From: Tepidanaerobacteraceae bacterium
GTDB taxonomy: Bacteria > Bacillota > Thermosediminibacteria > Thermosediminibacterales > Tepidanaerobacteraceae
DNA: 64,000 bases
Direction: 5' to 3'
Assembly: GCA_024655905.1 (NCBI GenBank)
Contig: JANLFP010000001.1
Coordinates: 332,336-396,335 of the forward strand
Shown here: in pieces, positions 43,266 to 52,053 of the stretch
Layout of the letters: every line of letters starts with the position of its first letter
How positions within the stretch are numbered: position 1 is the first letter of the stretch
Position numbers and translations under genes: made by a program
The notes under the pieces: model-generated
What the model was told of the DNA's origin: nothing
The model's database searches: none
The model's input: the letters and a program-made list of their open reading frames with translations, nothing else

Positions 43266-44558
43266 TTATTTCCGCAAATCCTTGACCCGCCTGGCCTTGC
43301 CCTCAAATCTCTCAAGGCTTCTCGGCTCAACAAGATTTACCTTTGCATCTATTTGAAGTACGGTCTTGAGCTTGTGGCGGATTTGAGCATTGAGTTCCTC
43401 CAGTTTCTGATACTTGTCCAGCATCTCTCCATCCACAAGTTCCACATTTACCGTGAGTTCATCTAGATAACCTTTTCTGGCCACCACAATCTCATAATGC
43501 GGCCCAACGCCCTTTATATTCATCAAAACGCTCTCTATCTGGGAAGGGAACACATTGACTCCCCGTATGATGAGCATGTCATCGCTCCGGCCTTCCACGC
43601 GCGACATCCTCATAAGTGTTCTGCCGCAGCGGCAGGGCTCCGGATTCAGGCTGGTGATATCCCTGGTCCTGTACCGCAGAAGTGGCAATGCTTCTTTAGT
43701 GAGGGTCGTTATGACAAGTTCCCCTTTTTCCCCGTAGTCCAGTTTGCGCCCTGTAGCCGGATCTATTATTTCCGCCAGAAAATGGTCTTCGGCAATGTGC
43801 ATGCCGTCTTTTTCCCAGCACTCTCCGGAAACCCCGGGACCTATAATTTCGCTCAAACCATAATTTTCTGTGGCTGTTATGCCCCATCGCTTCTCTATTT
43901 CATTCCGCATCTCTTTTGTGGAGCCTTCCGCTCCAAAAAGTCCCAGTCTTAGGCGGATATCATCCCGTTTTACTCCCATTTCTTCAGACACCTCCGCCAT
44001 GTACATGGCGTAAGAAGGGGTACTCACCAGCACGGTGGAGCCAAAATCCCGCATCAGGTTTATCTGTCTCTCTGTATTGCCGCTTGAAACGGGGACCACT
44101 GCGGCGCCTATCCTCTCAAGTCCGTAATGAAGCCCCAGTGCGCCAGTAAAAAGCCCGTAGCCGAAGGAAATCTGTGCGATATCATGCTCGCGCGCCCCTG
44201 CCATGAAAGCTATGCGGGCCACCAGTTCCGACCATGTGTCCAGGTCTTTTCTGGTGTATCCCACCACAGTTGGCCTGCCGGTGGTGCCGGAGGAGGCGTG
44301 GATGCGGACCACGTCCTTCATCGGTACGGCAAACATCCCATATGGATAATTGTCTCGCAAATCATCCTTTGTGGTGAAGGGTATTTTTTCGATGTCTTTC
44401 AAAGAATTGATATCCCGAGGGGAAAGATTCATGCGGTCGAAAGCATGCCTGTAAAATGGAACTTTTTCGTAAGCATAATTTACAATGTATTTCAATCTTT
44501 CAATCTGAATGTTTTCTATTTCCTCTCTCGTCAATGCCTCATCTTTGGACCACAGCAT
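43266..44558 (-). CDS. paaK: Phenylacetate-CoA ligase, second copy
   Basis: 430 residues from ATG 44558 ([24 protein letters not shown] upstream), with the same motifs as the copy at 39497 ([37 protein letters not shown]). Clearly similar but not recent: many positions differ. First gene of the ior operon. Two aryl-CoA ligases could split phenylacetate, hydroxyphenylacetate and indoleacetate between them. Confidence 0.93.
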   Translation of the reverse strand: MLWSKDEALTREEIENIQIERLKYIVNYAYEKVPFYRHAFDRMNLSPRDINSLKDIEKIPFTTKDDLRDNYPYGMFAVPMKDVVRIHASSGTTGRPTVVGYTRKDLDTWSELVARIAFMAGAREHDIAQISFGYGLFTGALGLHYGLERIGAAVVPVSSGNTERQINLMRDFGSTVLVSTPSYAMYMAEVSEEMGVKRDDIRLRLGLFGAEGSTKEMRNEIEKRWGITATENYGLSEIIGPGVSGECWEKDGMHIAEDHFLAEIIDPATGRKLDYGEKGELVITTLTKEALPLLRYRTRDITSLNPEPCRCGRTLMRMSRVEGRSDDMLIIRGVNVFPSQIESVLMNIKGVGPHYEIVVARKGYLDELTVNVELVDGEMLDKYQKLEELNAQIRHKLKTVLQIDAKVNLVEPRSLERFEGKARRVKDLRK

Positions 44559-44768
44559 TTTGCTTTCCCCCTCTCTCCACAAAAACAGCACAAACGAATG
44601 TCAAGCCTTTCGGTTCATAAAAAGCGGCTGCAATGGCTTGCCCTCTTAAAAATAAAAGGCCCGAGGCCCTGCGGAAAAACTTTCCTACCATCCTGCCATC
44701 TCCCAATACAAAGTATTTGATTAAGATTATACAATATCGCGCAAAAAATATAAATACATATTGGAAAA

Positions 44769-46790
44769 TCAGGCAGAAAATCGCACAAGGTTTCTGCCTG
44801 CGGATTTAGCTTCGTATAGCATTGTATCTGCCCGCATGATAACGGTGTCAATGGTGTCCGACGATCTAAAGCCCGATACGCCGAAGCTGGCCGTAACATG
44901 CCCTATCTCCGGCAATTCCATGCCGCTCAAAAGCCGGCGCAGCTCATCGGCAAGGTTTGCCGCATCTTCCGCCGGCGTCTCGGGCAAAAGGATGATAAAT
45001 TCCTCGCCGCCCCAGCGTGCAAGGCAATCCGACTTGCGTATCCTTTTTTTTATAATTTCCGTCACTTGAACCAAAACCGCATCGCCTGCCGCGTGCCCGA
45101 AACGGTCATTTACACTCTTGAATCTATCCAGATCCAGCATTATTATAGAGAAGGAGCGCCCGGTCCGCCTTGCGCGCTCTATTTCTCTTTCCATCATCCG
45201 CATGAAAAAGCGCCGATTGTAAACGCCTGTCAGCGGATCGGTTATGGAAAGCTGATAAAGTTTTTCTTCCGTTCTTTTCCTTTCGCTGATATCCCTTATT
45301 ATTCCTACCGAATGCCATTCATTCTCCACTTTAACTCTGGAAAGGGAAAGTTCCACTTCAATTTCGCAGCCATCCTTGCGGACTGCTGTCAATTCCAGGG
45401 TTTTCCCGTCATACCCGTCCTTGCTTCCGGTTCTATGCTTTGCAAAGGAATTTTTGTACGCATCATGCATTTGGGCTGGCACAATAAATTTATGCAGCTG
45501 CTTCCCCATTATCTCTTCCCGGGAATAGCCAAAAAGCTGCTCCGCAGCCGGGTTCCAAAAAATCACATTCCCCTGACCGTCTACCATCACTATGGCATCC
45601 CGGGCGGATTCCATAATTGCTCTCAGGGTGGCTTCCTTTTTTGCAAGTTCCGCTTCCATGGTCCTGCGGTCTGTGATATCTATGGCAAGGACCATGTATA
45701 CTTTTTCACCCGTGTATTCCATAAGCTGCAGATGGTTTTCAACGGGATATACGGAGCCGTCCCTTCGGCGGTGAACGGTGCAGTACGTCATCTGATCCTG
45801 CTTGCCTGCAGCCAGGGACGCTATAAGGTCCAGAAAACTCCGCCGGTTAAGTTCAGGGGTAATATCAAGCGGAGTCATTTTTTCCAGTTCCTCGGAGGTG
45901 TATCCCAGGTTTTCCCTGGCGCTGCGGTTAACCGTTACAAACTTTAGCGTATCGCATCTGAATATATATATCTCCACCAGAGAATTTTCCACAAGGTGCC
46001 GGAAAAGTTTTATTTCTTTCTCCGTTTGAACCCTCCTGGTTATATCGAAGACAATCAAATCGAGAAGAGTTTTACCGGCGTGATTTATAACCGCCGAATA
46101 GACTTCCACAAACTTCTCCCGGCCATCTGACATTCGGTGCGTGCAAATGCACGGGTTGCAGCTTTTCTTAAGGGCTTCGCTGTATTTTTTTGTAATGTCC
46201 GCGCCAAAAGTTGCATTGATTTCCTCCATGCTCATCTCCAGAAGCCTGTCCCTGGAGTATCCGTAAAAACGGCAGGCAGCTTCATTCGCTTCCACAATGC
46301 GTCCAGACTCCGGCTCTATCAGGAGCATAACCACTTCGTGAGCTTGAAACATGCGGTGAAAAAGTTCCTCGCTCCGCTTCACCCGCGAATTGGCTTCATG
46401 CAGCTTCAAAGCCATTTCCACGGCCGACAGCAGTGCATATTTGTCGGAATTTTTTATGACGTACCCGTAAGCAGTAACAGAGCATATCTTCTTCATTATT
46501 TCCTTGCTTGCATTGGCCGTTAGAAAAACAACCGGAATATCCGCAATCCTTTGAATCCGCTGTGCCGTTTCTATCCCATCCATTCCCTTGCCGAGCTCTA
46601 TATCCATCAAAATGAGATCCGGTCTCAGACCGCTGCGGATTTTTTCCAAAGCCTCTTCTCCCGTGCGCGCCGCATCTGACTTATAGCCATTTTTGACCAA
46701 TATGTCCGCCGTTATCTGGGCATTCAGCCTGCTGTCTTCCACAATCAAGATTTTTTTGTCAGAGTAAGGATTCAAACAATGCTCCTCCAA
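44769..46790 (-). CDS. Response regulator with PAS repeats and GGDEF domain
   Basis: 673 residues: receiver (Asp63 in LILMDIELGKG), three PAS modules (about 145-260, 260-375, 385-500) with the C-terminal one ending in VGIIRDISERKRTEEKL, then GGDEF (site RWGGEEFIILLPE, the active GGEEF form). Likely makes cyclic di-GMP on phosphorylation. No partner kinase next to it. A weak internal TATAAT precedes its start. Confidence 0.92.
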   Translation of the reverse strand: MEEHCLNPYSDKKILIVEDSRLNAQITADILVKNGYKSDAARTGEEALEKIRSGLRPDLILMDIELGKGMDGIETAQRIQRIADIPVVFLTANASKEIMKKICSVTAYGYVIKNSDKYALLSAVEMALKLHEANSRVKRSEELFHRMFQAHEVVMLLIEPESGRIVEANEAACRFYGYSRDRLLEMSMEEINATFGADITKKYSEALKKSCNPCICTHRMSDGREKFVEVYSAVINHAGKTLLDLIVFDITRRVQTEKEIKLFRHLVENSLVEIYIFRCDTLKFVTVNRSARENLGYTSEELEKMTPLDITPELNRRSFLDLIASLAAGKQDQMTYCTVHRRRDGSVYPVENHLQLMEYTGEKVYMVLAIDITDRRTMEAELAKKEATLRAIMESARDAIVMVDGQGNVIFWNPAAEQLFGYSREEIMGKQLHKFIVPAQMHDAYKNSFAKHRTGSKDGYDGKTLELTAVRKDGCEIEVELSLSRVKVENEWHSVGIIRDISERKRTEEKLYQLSITDPLTGVYNRRFFMRMMEREIERARRTGRSFSIIMLDLDRFKSVNDRFGHAAGDAVLVQVTEIIKKRIRKSDCLARWGGEEFIILLPETPAEDAANLADELRRLLSGMELPEIGHVTASFGVSGFRSSDTIDTVIMRADTMLYEAKSAGRNLVRFSA

Positions 46791-46948
46791 TCCCGAAATA
46801 CATTTTTACATGAAATTTATGATTTCACTGCAGAAAGTCAATTTTGGCGGTAGTGACGGCACCGGCTCGTTCGATAAAACACTCTAAAGTCTGGCCCTGC
46901 ATGTGTCTATATTATAGCATAAAGGTCACGATTTAAAAAGCACGTTTC

Positions 46949-47023
46949 AATCAAGTGGCTTCAAAAGCGCTTCGGCGGTGTTTTTCAGCGAACACTTGAT
47001 TATCATGTTTATTGTAGTATAAT
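46949..47023 (+). promoter_or_regulatory. Promoter of the MFS gene with an overlapping inverted repeat
   Basis: -35 TTGATT (46996-47001), 16-bp spacer, -10 TATAAT (47018-47023). AATCAAGTG (46949-46957) and CACTTGATT (46993-47001) are perfect inverted repeats, the second covering the -35, so a regulator binding both sites could act here. Confidence 0.5.
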
Positions 47024-47070
47024 AATAATATTCGTATGGCGAAAAGGACCAAACATAGGAGTTGACCAAA

Positions 47071-48297
47071 ATGAACAGTGAAATCATTTATCCCGGTGCA
47101 AAAATAAAACAAACTTATCTTGGCGATAAAGGATTGATTGTATTTCTGGCACTGTTGAGCGCTTTTGTGCCTTTATCCACCGACCTTTATCTCCCCGCTT
47201 TGCCCACCATGACAAAATACTTTCAAACACATAGTCATCTCACAAATCTTACACTTATTCTGTTCTTTGTATTTTTCAGTCTCGGCACCCTGATATGGGG
47301 GCCGCTGAGCGATAAATACGGGCGCAGGCCCATCCTTCTTGCTGGCCTTGTCGGTTACATCATTGCCAGTTTCCTGTGTTCAATTTCACTAAATGTATAC
47401 CAGCTTATTATATTCAGGATTCTGCAAGCTGCAGGAGGAAGCGTCTCCAGCGCTCTGGCTACAGCTATTGTAAAGGATGTGTATGAGGGCAGGAAACGCG
47501 AATCAACACTGGCTCTTGTGCAATCCATGGTGCTTATTTGCCCTGCCGTAGCACCTGTAATAGGTGCCCTTTTGCTGAAAATCACATCGTGGAGAGGAGT
47601 CTTTGTCACCCAAGCGCTTTTAGGAATGGCTGCGTTTGCTGCAGCTTTGGCTTTTCGGGAAACGCTTGAGGCAAGGAGCAGCGGCAGCCTCATTCATACC
47701 ATCGGTCGTCTCGGGGTGGTTCTCAAAAACCCCGGATTCACCTCGCTGCTTATCATTTTTTCCATGCTGAGCATAACTTTCATGGCATTCATTTCTTCTT
47801 CTTCGTACATATATCAGGATGTTTTTTTGTTGAGCAGCCAGGTCTACAGCTATTATTTTGCTTTTAATGCGGCAGGCATGCTGGTTGGCCCCCTGATTTA
47901 CCTGAGGCTTTCAGCCAGATTCAGAAGATTTTCTATCATTAACGCCTGCTTTGGGGTCATAATATTGAGCGGAATTTTGATATATACCCTGGGAAATTCG
48001 TGCCCCCAGGCATTCGCTATCATGCTTCTCCCCGCGACTATTGCCACAAGCTGCACCCGGCCGCCAAGTACATTTTTCATGCTGGAGCAGCAGAAGGAAG
48101 ATGCCGGTTCGGCATCTTCTCTCATGAGTTCCTTTGCGACGGTGATGGGAAGCGTCGGAATGGTTATAGTATCGTTCTTTCCCGGCAATCTGGTGAAGAT
48201 AGTGGGAGCGGTAAACATCATTTTTGGGATGATATGCGGATTGATGTGGCTCGCCGCTACAAAAAAACCGTTTCTGAGCAGGGTGAGAGAAATGTGA
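47071..48297 (+). CDS. Bcr/CflA family multidrug MFS transporter
   Basis: 408 residues, 12 membrane spans. Motifs of the Bcr/CflA group: PLSTDLYLPALPTMTKYF, WGPLSDKYGRRPILL (A motif) and RILQAAGGSVSSALATAIVKDVYEGRKR. The start at 47071 is used because AGGAG stands 9 nt upstream. Drug or small-molecule export is the family role; substrate unknown. Confidence 0.88.
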   Translation: MNSEIIYPGAKIKQTYLGDKGLIVFLALLSAFVPLSTDLYLPALPTMTKYFQTHSHLTNLTLILFFVFFSLGTLIWGPLSDKYGRRPILLAGLVGYIIASFLCSISLNVYQLIIFRILQAAGGSVSSALATAIVKDVYEGRKRESTLALVQSMVLICPAVAPVIGALLLKITSWRGVFVTQALLGMAAFAAALAFRETLEARSSGSLIHTIGRLGVVLKNPGFTSLLIIFSMLSITFMAFISSSSYIYQDVFLLSSQVYSYYFAFNAAGMLVGPLIYLRLSARFRRFSIINACFGVIILSGILIYTLGNSCPQAFAIMLLPATIATSCTRPPSTFFMLEQQKEDAGSASSLMSSFATVMGSVGMVIVSFFPGNLVKIVGAVNIIFGMICGLMWLAATKKPFLSRVREM

Positions 48298-48356
48298 TGC
48301 ATCGATACTATCAGATATAATTGCCTCTTACGATTTGATTCTGAGGTACAATCATA

Positions 48357-48385
48357 AAGCTCCCACCCAAAGGTAGGAGCTTTTT
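48357..48385. terminator. Terminator between convergent genes
   Basis: AAGCTCC (48357-48363) with GGAGCTT (48376-48382), inner ACC/GGT pairs, followed by T on both strands. Ends the MFS gene and the DUF917 operon. Confidence 0.85.
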
Positions 48386-48387
48386 AT

Positions 48388-49518
48388 TCATACCAGCTTT
48401 TCTACAGGAGTATAATCCTCATCGTATCCGAAATACTTCGGCCCAAAGGTTTCGATGCCCAGGTCGGTGCGCATTTTTTCATCTGCCGGGACCACCACAA
48501 TGCTTCCGCGGTATCCGTATTTTACTATATCGGTCCTTATGGGTTCTCCTGTTTCCGAATCCAGTATCAAAATCAGGTCAGGAGCAAGGCATTTGACTTT
48601 TCCGCTTATTTCAAGCCTCAGCCATTCGTTCTGGAAATCCACGAAAGCTTTTTCCCCTCTATATTCTTCAAGGCCTTCAAGGGTCAACCTTCCCATAGAG
48701 AACCCTTTAGTCTTTTCTGCTCCGAATTCGCGATTTATGTCTACAATCTTGCCCTTGAAAACCTTATATCCTCCGACTATCTTCACTATGTTTTCAATGG
48801 GGTCGTCATGGGTTTTCCTGCATTTGTAGACCGCCTTGCCCAGTTCCCAGCTCTTTGAAATGGAATTAAAGATGGCCGCTTCTTTAAGCTGCCTGCCGGT
48901 CATAGGGTACCCCGCAATCCAGGATATTCCACCGTAGGCCATGGCGGCATTTCTTATTATTCTTTCCGCCATAATGGCGCTTGCGGCATCCGCTACGGTT
49001 ACCGCCCCTTTTTCATTGGCCGCCGCCGTGGGAGACGGCATAATGCCATGGGTGTAAAAGGATGTCATCTGAAGCTCCGGAAAAGCCCTCCCCATGCCGT
49101 CCGCATCCACCACCGGGATACCGACAGCCCCGGCAACCGCCATCGGAACAGGGGTATTCACCCCTCCTGCCTCGGGGGGTATAATGGCCTGGATTTCTTT
49201 TCCCAGATACCTTTTCAAACTTTCCAGGCACCACAGGACTTCCTTACCGTTCGGGGGTTTTTCTGTCAAAACAACCGGTGCTCCAAGGCAACCGGCTATG
49301 GCTGCCAGGGCGTCATCCGGAAAATCTCTTGGGTCTATCAACACGATATCCTTTCTCTCTTTGACCACATTTAGAGCCCATAAAAATCCTATCTCGGGGT
49401 CTCCCCCGCCGCCGGTGGCAAGGATGGACGCTCCCAGAGTAATTTCTTTCAGGCCCTGTTCATCCACAACCCTGTAATTTTTTATGCCCCATCTTTTTAT
49501 AATGTCATACACGCTCAT
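48388..49518 (-). CDS. DUF917 family protein (copy B)
   Basis: 376 residues; start at 49518 (MSVYDIIKRWG) because AGGTGAT stands 7 nt upstream. The signature GASILATGGGGDPEIG (about 29-44) and LGAPVVLTEKPPNG define DUF917, a family linked to hydantoin and S-methylthiohydantoin chemistry (established context only). The reaction is not known here. It closely matches the DUF917 protein at 50866 and ends the operon. Confidence 0.88.
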   Translation of the reverse strand: MSVYDIIKRWGIKNYRVVDEQGLKEITLGASILATGGGGDPEIGFLWALNVVKERKDIVLIDPRDFPDDALAAIAGCLGAPVVLTEKPPNGKEVLWCLESLKRYLGKEIQAIIPPEAGGVNTPVPMAVAGAVGIPVVDADGMGRAFPELQMTSFYTHGIMPSPTAAANEKGAVTVADAASAIMAERIIRNAAMAYGGISWIAGYPMTGRQLKEAAIFNSISKSWELGKAVYKCRKTHDDPIENIVKIVGGYKVFKGKIVDINREFGAEKTKGFSMGRLTLEGLEEYRGEKAFVDFQNEWLRLEISGKVKCLAPDLILILDSETGEPIRTDIVKYGYRGSIVVVPADEKMRTDLGIETFGPKYFGYDEDYTPVEKLV

Positions 49519-49527
49519 ATTCATCAC

Positions 49528-50613
49528 CTATATCAGCTCTCGAGGAGCATTTGTTAGCAGTTCATACCCACCATCCGTCACAAGCACCATATCTTCTATC
49601 CGGGCCGCTCCAAGGCCTTCCACATATATGCCGGGTTCAATGGTAAATATCATTCCCGGTTCCAGCAAAATCTTGCTTCCAACATCCACTATCGGCATTT
49701 CATGAATGCTAAGGCCCAGGCCATGACCTGTAAGGTGGGGAAAATATTTACCAAACCCTTTTTGCGCAATATAATCTCTGGCGGCTTTATCGATATCCTC
49801 CGCAGCCACCCCCGGCTTCACGGCCTCTATGGCTTTCTGCTGAGCTTCATAGGCCACCCGAAAAAGGTGTTTTTGCTCGTCGGAAAAGCCCCCGGGGGAA
49901 AACGTCCTTGTGATATCGGAGCAATAACCCCTGTAGACACACCCCATGTCGAAAAGAACAAGTTCGCCTTTTTTGAGTTCTTTATCCGAAGAAAACCGCT
50001 GCGGGAGCCACGCGTTCTCCCCAGACATGACAAAAGGCTCAAAGGACAATCCTTCCGCCCCTTCTTTCATCATCACGTCCTGGGCAATTGCGGATACTTC
50101 GTATTCCTTAATTCCCTCTCTTATGCTCTCAATGGCTTTAATCATGGCTTTTTCCGCGATTTTTGCAGCAGCTCTTATGATTTCGATTTCTTCCGCGTCT
50201 TTAACCGTTCTGAATCTTAAAAGATCGTTTTCTATATTGCACAGTTCGGCATTCGTTACCTCTTTTATTAAATTCTCCCTTTCAACTGTAACGGTTGAAA
50301 ACTCAACGCCAACGCGCTTTATATTTCTGCCATGAAGCAGTTGTTGCAGCGGGTTTAAATAATTCGGGTCGTCCTCCGGAAACTTTCTAATATCTTTTAT
50401 CCAGCAATTCCTTTTTACCCTGTTGTAGTCTAGAACCGCCGTCAAAAGCACCACTTCGCCATTTTTTGATATAAAAAGGATGGAAAAGGATGCGGTATTA
50501 AACCGCATGCCTGTAAAATACCTCACATTGGCTCTATCCCCCAGAATCGCAGCATCCAGATCCTTTTCCTGCAAAAACTCGACTAATTTATCCACTCGCC
50601 TTATATAATTCAT
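49528..50613 (-). CDS. M24 family Xaa-Pro peptidase
   Basis: 361 residues: creatinase-like N-terminal domain, then the pita-bread fold with metal ligands Asp and Asp in LFDMGCVYRGYCSDITRTF, His in THLTGHGLGLSIHE, and Glu in FTIEPGIYVEG and ARIEDMV. Cleaves Xaa-Pro bonds, or in relatives opens creatine or other small amides. Being inside the DUF917 operon it may act on a small N-acyl or dipeptide product of that pathway; this is inferred. ATG at 50613. Confidence 0.92.
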   Translation of the reverse strand: MNYIRRVDKLVEFLQEKDLDAAILGDRANVRYFTGMRFNTASFSILFISKNGEVVLLTAVLDYNRVKRNCWIKDIRKFPEDDPNYLNPLQQLLHGRNIKRVGVEFSTVTVERENLIKEVTNAELCNIENDLLRFRTVKDAEEIEIIRAAAKIAEKAMIKAIESIREGIKEYEVSAIAQDVMMKEGAEGLSFEPFVMSGENAWLPQRFSSDKELKKGELVLFDMGCVYRGYCSDITRTFSPGGFSDEQKHLFRVAYEAQQKAIEAVKPGVAAEDIDKAARDYIAQKGFGKYFPHLTGHGLGLSIHEMPIVDVGSKILLEPGMIFTIEPGIYVEGLGAARIEDMVLVTDGGYELLTNAPRELI

Positions 50614-50614
50614 C

Positions 50615-50866
50615 TTATATCCCTTCTAACTCGCTTTCTTTTTCGGGATTTATCATGTATATCTTCTTGGGCACCCTGGATTCCAGGCTTGATTCCATTG
50701 GACCGGTAAGTTCTATCAACACCATGTCATTTGCAAGTTTTTCCAGAGATTCTTCCAATTCCGGCATGCCCGAAAGTGCTTCGACAACGGCTTTTCTCTC
50801 GCTGTAGGGATTTTCTTTCAGGAACTTTATGATGGCTTTTTCCGTTTCATTAAAGCTGGATGCCAT
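50615..50866 (-). CDS. Small unknown protein in the DUF917 operon
   Basis: 83 residues, ATG at 50866 overlapping the last base of the DUF917 gene before it. Starts MASSFNETEKAIIKFLKEN and looks like a small winged-helix or coiled partner (alternating charged and Leu/Val positions), ending acidic. No family recognised. Position between the two DUF917 genes and directly before the peptidase suggests a specific role in that enzyme set. Confidence 0.65.
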   Translation of the reverse strand: MASSFNETEKAIIKFLKENPYSERKAVVEALSGMPELEESLEKLANDMVLIELTGPMESSLESRVPKKIYMINPEKESELEGI

Positions 50867-52038
50867 TATTTCGCCACCTCCTTATTGAGTTCTTCTACAG
50901 GAACATAATCCATGTCGTATCCAAAATATCCGGGACCAAACAGCTGTATTCCCTTGGGCGTCCTCATCCTTTCATGGGCTGGAATGAGGATGATGGAGCC
51001 TCTATAGCCGTATTTCATGATGTCGGTGCGAATCGGCTCTCCCGTTTCGGAGTCCACTATGGCTATGAGATCCGGCGGAAGGCACCTCACCCTCCCGTCA
51101 ATCCTCAAGACGAGCCATTCATTTTGAAAGTCGATTTCCGCCACGCTTCCCTTATATTCGTCAAGCCCCTCCATTTTTATTCTGCCAAGGCTGAAGCCTT
51201 TTGTCGACTCTCCGCCGAACTCCCTGGAAATGTCCACTATCTTGCCCTTGAACACCTTCATCCCGGTCACGTTTCTCGTAGCCTTCAGGCTGTCGAGCAT
51301 TTCCTTCACGGGGTCCAGGTGCTTTTCTCTCGCCCTGTAAACGGCTTTGCCCAGTTCCCACGCAATGCTCTGGGAATTTAAAATAGAAGCTTCCTTGACC
51401 TGTTTTCCCGTCATGGGGTATGTCGCAATCCAGGAAATGCCGCCGTAGGCCATGGCGACACGCCTTGCGATATTTTCGGCCATTTTGTTGTCATCGCCGG
51501 TATCGATCACAGTTACATTGCCCCTGTCGTCGCAGGAAACCGTAGGGGAGGCATTTACTCCGTTTGTAACCCATGAAGTCATCTGGAGCTCTGGAAACGC
51601 CCTGTTCATGCCGTCTACGTCGATCACGGGGACCTCAAATTCTCCCGCAGCCGCATAAGCGACGGTGGAATTCACTCCTCCGCATTCAATCGGAATCGTC
51701 GCCCCGAGTTTCTTTCCCCAGTACTGTTCCAGTTTTCTTATGGCATTATTCAACACATCATATGAAGGCGGCTTTTCGGTAAGCACCACGGGCGCGCCCA
51801 GGCAGGCGGGGCTCGCAACGAGAATATCGTCGGGTATGTCCATTGGATCAATCATAACCACGGTCTTTCCTTCATCCAGCACTTTATACGCCCATAGAAG
51901 CCCTATCTCGGGGTCTCCTCCGCCGCCCGTAGCAAGGATTGACGCTCCAAGAGTGATTTCTTTTACTGCCTGCTTGTCTATGATTTTATAGTTTTTAATT
52001 CCCCATTTTTCCAGTGTCTCGAAGACTTTGTTCGACAT
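50866..52038 (-). CDS. DUF917 family protein (copy A)
   Basis: 390 residues with the DUF917 signature GASILATGGGGDPEIG and the following DDILVASPACLGAPVVLTEKP. By eye more than half its residues match copy B, so the pair arose by duplication or joint gain. Sits 15 bp behind hyuA. With HyuA present but no HyuB, these proteins may replace or partner a hydantoinase subunit; inference. Confidence 0.88.
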   Translation of the reverse strand: MSNKVFETLEKWGIKNYKIIDKQAVKEITLGASILATGGGGDPEIGLLWAYKVLDEGKTVVMIDPMDIPDDILVASPACLGAPVVLTEKPPSYDVLNNAIRKLEQYWGKKLGATIPIECGGVNSTVAYAAAGEFEVPVIDVDGMNRAFPELQMTSWVTNGVNASPTVSCDDRGNVTVIDTGDDNKMAENIARRVAMAYGGISWIATYPMTGKQVKEASILNSQSIAWELGKAVYRAREKHLDPVKEMLDSLKATRNVTGMKVFKGKIVDISREFGGESTKGFSLGRIKMEGLDEYKGSVAEIDFQNEWLVLRIDGRVRCLPPDLIAIVDSETGEPIRTDIMKYGYRGSIILIPAHERMRTPKGIQLFGPGYFGYDMDYVPVEELNKEVAK

Positions 52039-52053
52039 ATGCTTTCCGCCTCC

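Noticed and set aside
44615-44899. Minus-strand open frame of 94 codons between the second paaK gene and the GGDEF protein
   Set aside because: Overlaps the end of the GGDEF gene in another frame, has no start signal and a random-looking sequence.
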